From AC-51 sp963749895 (lineage in GTDB: Bacteria; Actinomycetota; UBA4738; HRBIN12), in assembly GCA_963749895.1 (NCBI GenBank), contig CAVVOG010000003.1, forward strand, positions 496,001 to 560,000: DNA of 64,000 nucleotides, read 5' to 3'. The notes below the pieces were generated by a model. That model was not told the DNA's origin. It did not search any database and worked only from the letters and a program-made list of their open reading frames with translations. Shown here piece by piece: positions 1-6,957 of the stretch; position 1 is the first letter of the stretch, and every line of letters begins with the position of its first letter. Both the position numbers and the translations under genes were made by a program.

Positions 1-141
1 CAGATCGTCGCGCCACCGCTCACCGACGATCAGCTCGCGGGCCAGCTGCCTGAGGGTCACCCGGATCTGGACGAGGAGGGGACCGGCGGCGGGCAAGACG
101 GCGGCGCCAACGGCGGCGCCAACGGCGGCGCCAACGGCTGA
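1..141 (+). CDS. C-terminal fragment of an unidentified protein, Gly/Ala/Asn-rich tail
   Basis: Frame 1 is open from the window edge to a TGA at 139-141, giving 46 residues of a protein that begins upstream. The tail is acidic, then ends in three GGAN repeats encoded by three near-identical 12-base units. Nothing in this piece identifies a family. It ends 14 bases before the decaheme cytochrome gene on the same strand, so it is probably the preceding member of the cytochrome operon. A low-complexity tail of this kind could be a linker or an exposed end of a secreted or membrane protein; that is a guess. Confidence 0.6.
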   Translation, partial: QIVAPPLTDDQLAGQLPEGHPDLDEEGTGGGQDGGANGGANGGANG

Positions 142-155
142 GACCGGGTGCGTGA

Positions 156-1079
156 GTGACAGGAGACATCCGTGGATCCGCAAGAGCCGGATGGGCGCGA
201 GACGCGCGAAAGCGCGGCGTCGCATCCGCCCCTGCCCCGAAGCCGGGTCACCCGCGTCGGGGCTGGGCGAAACTGCTCTCGGTGGTCCTGCCGATCGCAT
301 TCCTCGCGATCGTCGGTTGGCACCGAGTGGCTTCGTCGGATTCGTACTGTGCCACCTGTCACACGATGGAGCCGGCCACATTGACCGCGGCACGCTCCGT
401 GCACGCAGACGTCACGTGCATCGAATGCCACTCCGACACAGGGGTGTGGGGGAGCATCAAGTACCTCCCGACCGTCGCCCGCGAGGTGCTCGCAACGGTG
501 ACGGACCTGAACGTCGCGGAGGGGGTCCTTCCGGCGAGGACGTGCGACAGCTGTCACGGCGACCCCGCGCGCTCGCCTGCCCTGGCTCCCGCACACAGCG
601 GTCCCGGTTCCAAACGGTGCGAGACGTGTCATGGGGACGTCGCGCACCCGAGACCGGCGGTGAACGGGGTCGTGGCCGCGGGGGCGGACGGCCGGAACCC
701 GCATCCGTCCGCGTACACCCAGATCCACGGGCGCGATGCCGCGACCGCTCCCTCGAGCTGTGTCGAGTGCCACGAGGAGAACTTCTGTCAGGCGTGCCAT
801 TTCCGGGAGACCTACCCGCACCCGGACGGGTGGATCGAGCAGCACGGCCCCGCCCAGGAAGCGCAAGGACCTGACTCTTGCGCGCTGTGCCACGAGCCCA
901 CGTTCTGCGCCGGCTGCCACGGGACCGAGATCCCGCACGAGGACGATTGGACCTCGCAGCACTGGAGGGACCTACAGGACGCTTCGGTCTCACCTTGCCT
1001 GACCTGTCACGTCAAGACCGATTGCTCCACGTGCCACTCGAGGCACGCCGTGCACAAGGAACAGAGCCTCTACGGCTGA
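156..1079 (+). CDS. Membrane-anchored decaheme c-type cytochrome
   Basis: The 307-residue product has a basic N-terminus, one hydrophobic segment at about residues 38-58, and then ten CxxCH heme-binding motifs at Cys 65, 88, 130, 155, 202, 211, 242, 251, 281 and 290. The later motifs come in closely spaced pairs (202/211, 242/251, 281/290), typical of multiheme electron-transfer proteins. The single N-terminal anchor followed by CATCH resembles the NapC/NirT/NrfH style, but ten hemes is too many for that family. It probably carries electrons from the membrane quinone pool or another donor to an extracytoplasmic partner. The start is a GTG with no strong Shine-Dalgarno; no other in-frame start precedes the anchor. 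It is followed 10 bases later by a second multiheme cytochrome, so the two are likely cotranscribed. Confidence 0.9.
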   Translation: MTGDIRGSARAGWARDARKRGVASAPAPKPGHPRRGWAKLLSVVLPIAFLAIVGWHRVASSDSYCATCHTMEPATLTAARSVHADVTCIECHSDTGVWGSIKYLPTVAREVLATVTDLNVAEGVLPARTCDSCHGDPARSPALAPAHSGPGSKRCETCHGDVAHPRPAVNGVVAAGADGRNPHPSAYTQIHGRDAATAPSSCVECHEENFCQACHFRETYPHPDGWIEQHGPAQEAQGPDSCALCHEPTFCAGCHGTEIPHEDDWTSQHWRDLQDASVSPCLTCHVKTDCSTCHSRHAVHKEQSLYG

Positions 1080-1089
1080 GGACGAACGC

Positions 1090-1938
1090 ATGTCACGCAG
1101 ACGACGCTCCAGGTGGATCCCGGTGCTGATCGCCGTGATCGTCGCGCTGCTCCTGATCGAGACGGCCGTGGTGGTGTGGGTCTTCGTCTCGCCCGATTCC
1201 ACCGAGACGCTGCAAGGTGTGGTGACGGACGCTTCGGATGCGTGGAACGGCGTCGACGAAGAACCGGGTATCCGCACGCGGACGGCCACGTTCGTGGGGG
1301 ACGCGTACCGGCAGTGGCTCCGTCCGCTCTTCACGGGCGGTGACCCGCCTGGCGCGGATGCGGAGTTCTCCGCGTGCGTCGAGTGTCACCCCCGCTACGG
1401 GCAGACGCGGAACTTCGGCTCCGTTTTCATGGACCACCCGGTCCACGCGGAGCTTGGCGTCGCATGCGGGACCTGCCACACCCAGAACGCCCACCCCGGT
1501 CCGTCGCGTCCCGCGGAGCGCGTCTGCGAGACCTGCCACACCGAGGTCGACACGAAGGGAGAGTGCTCGACGTGTCACCCCCCTGGTGCGCTCCCGCACT
1601 TCTACCTGCTGGGCGCGCCCAAGAGCTCCGTCGTGGAGTGCCAGGTCTGTCATCCGAAGGACTCCTTCGACACGACGGCCGACGAGCCGCTGCTCGATGT
1701 CGGGCGCTTCTCGGGCTCCGAGCCCGGCGAAGACTGCTCGTCGTGCCACAGGGAAGAGACCTGCTCCCAGTGTCACCAAGAGCCGACGCACCCGATCGGC
1801 TGGGCTTCCAGCCATGGCGAAGAGGCCACTGGCAACACCAGCTGCACGCTCTGCCACACGATCGCGTGGTGTGCTGACAGATGCCACGCCGGCTCGTCAC
1901 TGACCCGACCGCTTCCCAACGTAGGAGTGAGACCGTGA
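1090..1938 (+). CDS. Membrane-anchored multiheme c-type cytochrome (8 CxxCH plus one CxxxCH)
   Basis: The 282-residue protein has an Arg-rich start, a transmembrane anchor at about residues 10-33, a linker of about 60 residues and then CxxCH motifs at Cys 96, 126, 146, 159, 184, 216, 225 and 252. A ninth site near the C-terminus reads CADRCH (Cys 261), a CxxxCH variant that may or may not be hemylated. Heme spacing differs from the upstream cytochrome, so the two are not simple duplicates, though both have anchor-plus-exposed-hemes architecture. The pair could form an electron conduit across the envelope. The stop codon overlaps the GTG start of the next gene (GTGA), which suggests translational coupling. 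Confidence 0.9.
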   Translation: MSRRRRSRWIPVLIAVIVALLLIETAVVVWVFVSPDSTETLQGVVTDASDAWNGVDEEPGIRTRTATFVGDAYRQWLRPLFTGGDPPGADAEFSACVECHPRYGQTRNFGSVFMDHPVHAELGVACGTCHTQNAHPGPSRPAERVCETCHTEVDTKGECSTCHPPGALPHFYLLGAPKSSVVECQVCHPKDSFDTTADEPLLDVGRFSGSEPGEDCSSCHREETCSQCHQEPTHPIGWASSHGEEATGNTSCTLCHTIAWCADRCHAGSSLTRPLPNVGVRP

Positions 1939-2648
1939 AGAACAACGCCAAGGCCCTCGCCTTCCTCTTCGGTGTCCTGGCCGTGCTCGTCGTCGCAGGT
2001 GCGGGGGCGGTGTACATCATGCGGGACCGCCCCCCCGAGCCCGAAGCGGTCCCGGTCGCCCAACCCACGGGCCCGGTGATCGCAACCGTGGACGGGCAGC
2101 CGATCTACCTGGACGAGGCCGCATCGCGTGTCGAGGGTCTCACCGGGCTCCACGATGGCTTCGAGCTGGATGAGGAGTGGCAGGAGCGGATCCTGATGTC
2201 GCTCGTCGACGATCAGATCCTGAGATGGACGGCGGCGGAGATGGGGGTCGAGATGACCCAGGAGGAGCTCCGGGTCCACATCGACAACCTCCGCTCCAAC
2301 TTCGGGACGCAGGACGCCTTCGATGCATGGCTCGAGGAGCAGGGGATCGATCTGGCCGAGCTGGCACGCAGGGTCGAGCTCCAGACGCTCGCGGCGCGTG
2401 TGTACGAGGAAGTCACCAGCGACGCGAAGGTGTCGGTCGCCGAGGCGAAGGCGTACTTCAAGGAGCACCGCGACGAGTACGACACGCCGGACGGGGCCGT
2501 TCCGGACTTCCTGTTCGTCCGCGACCAGATCGAGCAGACGCTGTTGAAGGGCGCGCGGGACGAGATGTTCGGAGAGTGGCTGGAGGCGCAGGAGGCACAG
2601 GTTGACCTCGTCATCGTCGTCGACGAGTGGTGGAAGGAGATCGCATGA
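1935..2648 (+). CDS. SurA N-terminal-like membrane-anchored protein
   Basis: The chosen start is GTG at 1935, which overlaps the upstream stop (GTGA) and has AGGAG 7 bases before it; an open frame extends upstream but lies inside the cytochrome gene. The 237-residue product has one N-terminal transmembrane segment and then a helical domain beginning with ATVDGQPIYLDEAASRV, matching the start of SurA/PrsA-type chaperone domains. The parvulin rotamase domain expected after it is not recognisable: only about 60 residues follow, without the usual rotamase motifs. It may therefore be a chaperone-only protein helping the neighbouring cytochromes fold outside the membrane. The next gene starts with an ATGA overlap. 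Confidence 0.75.
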   Translation: MKNNAKALAFLFGVLAVLVVAGAGAVYIMRDRPPEPEAVPVAQPTGPVIATVDGQPIYLDEAASRVEGLTGLHDGFELDEEWQERILMSLVDDQILRWTAAEMGVEMTQEELRVHIDNLRSNFGTQDAFDAWLEEQGIDLAELARRVELQTLAARVYEEVTSDAKVSVAEAKAYFKEHRDEYDTPDGAVPDFLFVRDQIEQTLLKGARDEMFGEWLEAQEAQVDLVIVVDEWWKEIA

Positions 2649-3295
2649 GCGCACAGGCTCGAACCCAGGCGTCGCTTCCCAAGGGCCTCGTCCTGGCGAT
2701 CCTCGGGATGACCTTCGTCGTCCTGCTCCTGGGGGGCGCCATCCTGGCGATCAAGCTTCGTCCCGAGCCCGTGCCCACGGACACACTCGAGCGGGACGTC
2801 TACGCGTGGCGACAGGCGACCGAGCAACGCCCCGATGACGACCAAGCGTTCACCGGCCTCGGTCTCGCCCTGCTGCAGGTGGATCGAGACGGAGAGGCGC
2901 TCGACGCGTTCGAGCGTGCGCTCGAGCTGAACGACGAGAACTGGGTGGCGCTGATGCAGGTCGGTGTCCTCGTGACCGAGGAGGATCCGGGTAGGGCGAG
3001 CGAGCTACTCGGACGCTCGGGCGAGCTTGCGCCGGACGGGAGCAAGGTGCTTCCCTTAGTGGCGCACGGCGATCTGCTCGCTGAGTCCGGGGCGCCGAAG
3101 GAGGCTCGTCGCGCGTACCAACTCGCCATCGTGGACTCGCCCTACGTCATCGAGGCCCACCTCGGTCTCGCGAAGGTCCTGGAGCAGACCGGCGACACGA
3201 AGCTTGCGCTCCAGGAGTACCGCGAAGCCGCCAAGTTCGACCCAGGCAACGCAGACATCGAAGCCGCGATCGAGCGTCTCGAGAAGGACGGCTGA
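2645..3295 (+). CDS. Membrane-anchored TPR protein
   Basis: The start is ATG 2645, overlapping the previous stop (ATGA) with AAGGAG just upstream. The 216-residue product has a transmembrane segment at about residues 18-36 and then tetratricopeptide-like repeats, for example around AFTGLGLALLQVDRDGEALD and AHLGLAKVLEQTGDTKLALQ, to the C-terminus. TPR proteins act as scaffolds, and in c-type cytochrome pathways a TPR domain (CcmH/NrfG-type) presents apocytochrome to the heme lyase. Its place inside a multiheme cytochrome operon makes an assembly role plausible, but the sequence does not prove it. Confidence 0.8.
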   Translation: MSAQARTQASLPKGLVLAILGMTFVVLLLGGAILAIKLRPEPVPTDTLERDVYAWRQATEQRPDDDQAFTGLGLALLQVDRDGEALDAFERALELNDENWVALMQVGVLVTEEDPGRASELLGRSGELAPDGSKVLPLVAHGDLLAESGAPKEARRAYQLAIVDSPYVIEAHLGLAKVLEQTGDTKLALQEYREAAKFDPGNADIEAAIERLEKDG

Positions 3296-3324
3296 GCGCT
3301 CGCGCGGATGGAGGACAGTCAACC

Positions 3325-4536
3325 ATGGTCACGACCCAGGAACCCACCGAACCGCCGGTGGTGGAACCCGAAGGCGACGATCAAGATCGATCCACTCGCC
3401 GACTTCTGGTCGCGCTGCTGATCCTGCTGGGGATCGCTGCCGTTGCCTTGCTCGCGCTGCTCCTGTGGCTGCTGCGTCCGGATTCCGGCGGGCCAGGTGC
3501 CGAGTCAGGTGGCTACCCCATCGAGGTGGTGACCACGATCTACGGATACGGCGAGGCTGCCAACGAGCGCATCCGAACCCCTCTCGGCGTCGACATGGAC
3601 AGGGACGGCAACGTGTGGGTCTCGAACACTGGACGATCACGCGTCGAGGTGTACACGCGGGACGGTGGATTCATCCGCACCATGGGTGACAAGGACGATG
3701 CGGGGAGGCTCTACTCGCCGTATGGACTCGTCGTCGACGAGGAGGCGGGGCGCGTCTACGTGGCTGACTACGGTGGCAGCGCCGTCCAGATCTACACGAC
3801 CGAGGGGGAGTACGTAGGCCATCTCCCGAACGACGAACAGGACCTGGAGGTCTTCGGCCCGCGAGGCTTCTCACCGTACGACGTTGAGCTGGTTCAGGGG
3901 AGAGTGGCGGTCACGAACAACGACGGTATCTACTTCTTCGACGCGAACGGCATGGTCGTCGCTCGATGGGGGGGCCTGAACAAGAAGGACGAGCCGATCG
4001 GCGGGGCAGGGTGGGGGCAGTTCAACTTCCCGGACGCACTGTCCGTCGACGCCGAGACGGGCCGGTTGTTCGTCACCGACTCGCTGAACCGGCGCGTGGT
4101 TGCGATCGATGCTGATGGAACGTGGACCTGGGTGTCTGGTACGCCGGACGAGGCCGGGTCGCTCACCGGCTTCTGGCAGCTCCCGCGCGGGATCCAGGTT
4201 GGCCCGGATGGGAACGTCTACGTGATCGACACGTTCCGCACGGACGCCGAAGGGATGGGGACCGGCTACTTCGTGGTCCTGTCGGCTGACGGTGACCTCC
4301 TCTCGGAGTTCGGCAGGAGAGGTGCGGACGACGGCTCATTCAGCTTCCCCGAGCATCTGACGTCGGGCCCAGATGGCCTCTGGGCCTTGGCCGACCGTGA
4401 GAACAATCGTGTCGTGGTGTTCCGTCTGATCACCCCCTACCCAGAGGTCGGCGATCTCTTGGCGGAGAAGTATCCGGACGGCTTCGCGACCCCGGGTCCG
4501 GAGCCGACACCGTCGGCGGAGCCGATCGCCGAGTAG
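3325..4536 (+). CDS. Membrane-anchored NHL-repeat beta-propeller protein
   Basis: The 403-residue product has an N-terminal cytoplasmic tail of about 25 residues, a transmembrane segment at about 27-49, and then repeated propeller blades with the NHL signature (PLGVDMDRDGNVWVSNTG, SPYGLVVDEEAGRVYVADYG, FPDALSVDAETGRLFVTDS, LPRGIQVGPDGNVYVIDT). The C-terminus is Pro/Glu-rich. NHL propellers bind proteins or ligands and are often found beside multiheme cytochromes in Gram-positive and archaeal electron-transfer clusters. It follows the TPR gene by 29 bases and is probably the last gene of the operon. No catalytic motif is visible. Confidence 0.85.
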   Translation: MVTTQEPTEPPVVEPEGDDQDRSTRRLLVALLILLGIAAVALLALLLWLLRPDSGGPGAESGGYPIEVVTTIYGYGEAANERIRTPLGVDMDRDGNVWVSNTGRSRVEVYTRDGGFIRTMGDKDDAGRLYSPYGLVVDEEAGRVYVADYGGSAVQIYTTEGEYVGHLPNDEQDLEVFGPRGFSPYDVELVQGRVAVTNNDGIYFFDANGMVVARWGGLNKKDEPIGGAGWGQFNFPDALSVDAETGRLFVTDSLNRRVVAIDADGTWTWVSGTPDEAGSLTGFWQLPRGIQVGPDGNVYVIDTFRTDAEGMGTGYFVVLSADGDLLSEFGRRGADDGSFSFPEHLTSGPDGLWALADRENNRVVVFRLITPYPEVGDLLAEKYPDGFATPGPEPTPSAEPIAE

Positions 4537-4567
4537 CGACGGCTTGGGGGCGGCTCGGTCCGCGGGG

Positions 4568-4573
4568 GATACT
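4568..4573 (+). promoter_or_regulatory. Putative -10 element (GATACT), leaderless start
   Basis: GATACT lies 7 bases before ATG 4581, which has no Shine-Dalgarno. The same word occurs 6 bases before ATG 59213. The element sits in the 8-base loop of a 6-bp inverted repeat at 4561-4580 (CGCGGG/CCCGCG). Confidence 0.4.
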
Positions 4574-4580
4574 GCCCGCG

Positions 4581-6899
4581 ATGACCGAGCCGCACCGCGT
4601 CCTTGCTGCGCCGCCGCCGCGCGTGCCCGACCACGCGATCAGGTCGGCGGCGGCGGCGTTCGGCCTGGAGGGGCCGCTCACGGCGCTCGACGCCGAGCGG
4701 GACCAGAACGTCCGGATCGACGACCCGTCGCAGGGTCGGTTCCTGATCAAGGTCTCGAACGCGGCCGAGCACGAGGCCGTCGTCGAGTGCGAGACCGAGG
4801 CGGTCCTGCACGTCCACCGGGTGGACCCCGGCCTGCGGGTCGCGTTGCCACGTCGGCTCACCGACGGCGGATGGTGGACAACGGTCGCCGACGACGAGGG
4901 CGTGTCGCACCTCGTCCGTTGCTTCGAGTTCCTCGACGGCCGGCACATCGACCCGGCCGACCTCACGTCTGACGCGATGCGCGGGTGGGGCGAGACGCTC
5001 GCCCGTCTGGGCCGGGCGATGCGCGGGTTCTTCCATCCGGCGGCCGACCGGCCGCTGCTGTGGGACGCGCGGCACGCGAGCGACCTGCGCCCGTTCCTCT
5101 CGGAGGTCGAGGACCCGATGCGGCGGAACCTGGCGGCGGCGGTCCTGGACCGGTTCGAGCGCGAGGTGAAGCCGCGCCTGCCGAGCCTGCGGTCCCAGCC
5201 GATCCACAACGACCTGACGGTCGACAACGCGCTCGTGGACGAGGCCGGGCGGATCACGGGGATCATCGATTTCGGGGACATGACCTTCGCGCCGCTCGTG
5301 ATCGACATCGCGAGCGCGGCGGCCAGCACGATCGCCGGGCGGCCGGACCCGTGGGACGCGCTGGTCGGGTTCGTCGAGGGGTACGAGCGCGTCACGCGAC
5401 TCGACGACGACGAGCTCGACCTGCTGCCGGACCTCCTGGCGGTCCGGTTCACCCAGAACGTCCTGATCTCGGCCTGGCGCGCCCGGCGGTTCCCCGAGAA
5501 CGTCCACTACATCGCCGGGGTCGACGACGAGTCGTGGGACATGCTCCAGGAGCTCGCGCGGCTCGGTCCGCACGAGGCGCGCCGGCGCGTCCGCGGGGAG
5601 CCGCCCGCGCCGTCGTGGCCGGCGGACGAGGACGTCCGTGCGCGCCGCGCCCGGGTGATGGGCGCGGCGCTCTCGCCGCTGACCTACACCCGACCGCTCC
5701 ACATCGTCCGCGGTGAGGGGCCGTGGCTGATCGACTCGGCCGGAGACACGTACCTGGACGCCTACAACAACGTGCCGTCGGTCGGGCACGCCCACCCGCA
5801 CGTCGTCGAGGCGATCGCGAGGCAGGCGCGCCTGCTGAACTCGAACATGCGCTACCTGCACGAGGCGCCGGTGGCGCTGGCCGAGCGGCTGCTCGCGACC
5901 CTCCCCGAGGGGTTCGACGTCTGCATGTTCGTGAACTCCGGGAGCGAGGCGAACGATCTGGCGTGGCGCCTGGCGACCACGGTGACCGGGCGGACCGGCG
6001 GGGTGGTCACGGAGTGGGCGTACCACGGCGTCTCGTCGGCGATCGCCGCCCTGTCGCCGGAGATCTGGCCGGGTGGCGAGCGCCCCGACCACGTCGAGAC
6101 GATCCCGGCGCCCGACGGCGACCTTGGCCCGTACCGGTCGGACCAGGACGGGTGGGCCGAGCGGTACGCGGCGCACCTGGACGACGCGATCGCGCTGCTG
6201 GGGGAGCGCGGCCACGAGCTCGCCGTCGTCTACGTCGACGCGGCGTTCACGAGTGACGGGCTCGTGGCGCCCCCGCCCGAGTACCACCGGGAGTTGGTCG
6301 GGCGGGTCCACGAGGCCGGCGGGCTGTTCGTCGCCGACGAGGTCCAGTCGGGGCACGGCCGCTTCGGCGACCACCTGTGGGGCTTCCAAGCGTTCGACGT
6401 CGTGCCCGACATCGTGACCCTGGGCAAGCCGATGGGCGACGGCCATCCGGTCGCCGCGGTGCTCACGCGCAGCGACATCGTCGACGCGTTCGCGGCTCGG
6501 ACCGAGTTCTTCAGCACGTTCGGGGGGAACCCGGTCGCGTGCGCTGCGGGGCTCGCCGTGCTCGACGTGCTCGAGGGCGGCGTACAGGCGAAGGTGGCCG
6601 ACACCGGGCGAGCGCTCCGCGAAGCGCTCCGCGAGGCCGCAGCCGGCGATCCACGGGTGGCCGTGGTGCGAGGCCGAGGGCTGCTGGCCGGGGTGGTGTT
6701 CGTCGACCCCGCGTCGGGGGAGCCCGACGGGGACGCGGCGGGCGCGGTCCAGGACGCGATGCGCGAGCGTGGCGTCCTGATCGGCACGACCGGGCGTCAC
6801 TCGAACGTCCTGAAGATCCGACCGCCGCTCGTGTTCGGTCCCGAGCACGTGGGGCTGGCGGCGGAGGCCTTCGCGGGAGCGCTGGCGGCGACCCGCTGA
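4581..6899 (+). CDS. Aminoglycoside-phosphotransferase-family kinase fused to class III aminotransferase (phospho-lyase type)
   Basis: The 772-residue protein has two domains. Residues 1 to about 335 are an APH/homoserine-kinase-like fold with the catalytic loop HNDLTVDN (His209, Asp211) and the metal-binding IIDFGDM. Residues from about 355 are a PLP-dependent class III aminotransferase with ADEVQSGHGR and TLGKPMGDGHP, where Lys616 should bind PLP. Bacterial fusions of this order helped identify hydroxylysine kinase and the AGXT2L phospho-lyases (ethanolamine-phosphate and 5-phosphohydroxylysine phospho-lyase), so the likely chemistry is phosphorylation of an amino alcohol or hydroxy-amino acid followed by elimination. 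The C-terminal peptidase domain seen in some fusions is absent. Substrate cannot be told from sequence. A leaderless start is likely. Confidence 0.85.
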   Translation: MTEPHRVLAAPPPRVPDHAIRSAAAAFGLEGPLTALDAERDQNVRIDDPSQGRFLIKVSNAAEHEAVVECETEAVLHVHRVDPGLRVALPRRLTDGGWWTTVADDEGVSHLVRCFEFLDGRHIDPADLTSDAMRGWGETLARLGRAMRGFFHPAADRPLLWDARHASDLRPFLSEVEDPMRRNLAAAVLDRFEREVKPRLPSLRSQPIHNDLTVDNALVDEAGRITGIIDFGDMTFAPLVIDIASAAASTIAGRPDPWDALVGFVEGYERVTRLDDDELDLLPDLLAVRFTQNVLISAWRARRFPENVHYIAGVDDESWDMLQELARLGPHEARRRVRGEPPAPSWPADEDVRARRARVMGAALSPLTYTRPLHIVRGEGPWLIDSAGDTYLDAYNNVPSVGHAHPHVVEAIARQARLLNSNMRYLHEAPVALAERLLATLPEGFDVCMFVNSGSEANDLAWRLATTVTGRTGGVVTEWAYHGVSSAIAALSPEIWPGGERPDHVETIPAPDGDLGPYRSDQDGWAERYAAHLDDAIALLGERGHELAVVYVDAAFTSDGLVAPPPEYHRELVGRVHEAGGLFVADEVQSGHGRFGDHLWGFQAFDVVPDIVTLGKPMGDGHPVAAVLTRSDIVDAFAARTEFFSTFGGNPVACAAGLAVLDVLEGGVQAKVADTGRALREALREAAAGDPRVAVVRGRGLLAGVVFVDPASGEPDGDAAGAVQDAMRERGVLIGTTGRHSNVLKIRPPLVFGPEHVGLAAEAFAGALAATR

Positions 6900-6945
6900 C
6901 GCCGTGGAACCCCCCGACCACCGGGGAACCGCCCGCCCGCTCGTC

Positions 6946-6951
6946 TATCGT
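6946..6951 (+). promoter_or_regulatory. Putative -10 element (TATCGT), leaderless start
   Basis: TATCGT lies 6 bases before GTG 6958. The position supports the GTG start over the longer frame beginning at 6904. Confidence 0.5.
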
Positions 6952-6957
6952 TGGCCC

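Noticed and set aside
103..138. Three GGCGGCGCCAAC units as a possible regulatory or CRISPR-like repeat
   Set aside because: They are in frame and encode GGAN repeats at a protein end; the units are too short and without spacers.
4561..4580. Hairpin CGCGGG/CCCGCG as a terminator of the cytochrome operon
   Set aside because: The stem is only 6 bp with no T-tract and it abuts the next start codon; the GATACT inside it fits a promoter element better.
4437..6848. 803-codon open frame on the minus strand opposite the kinase-aminotransferase fusion
   Set aside because: Shadow of a high-GC gene; no recognisable domain, while the plus-strand product has complete motifs of two families.
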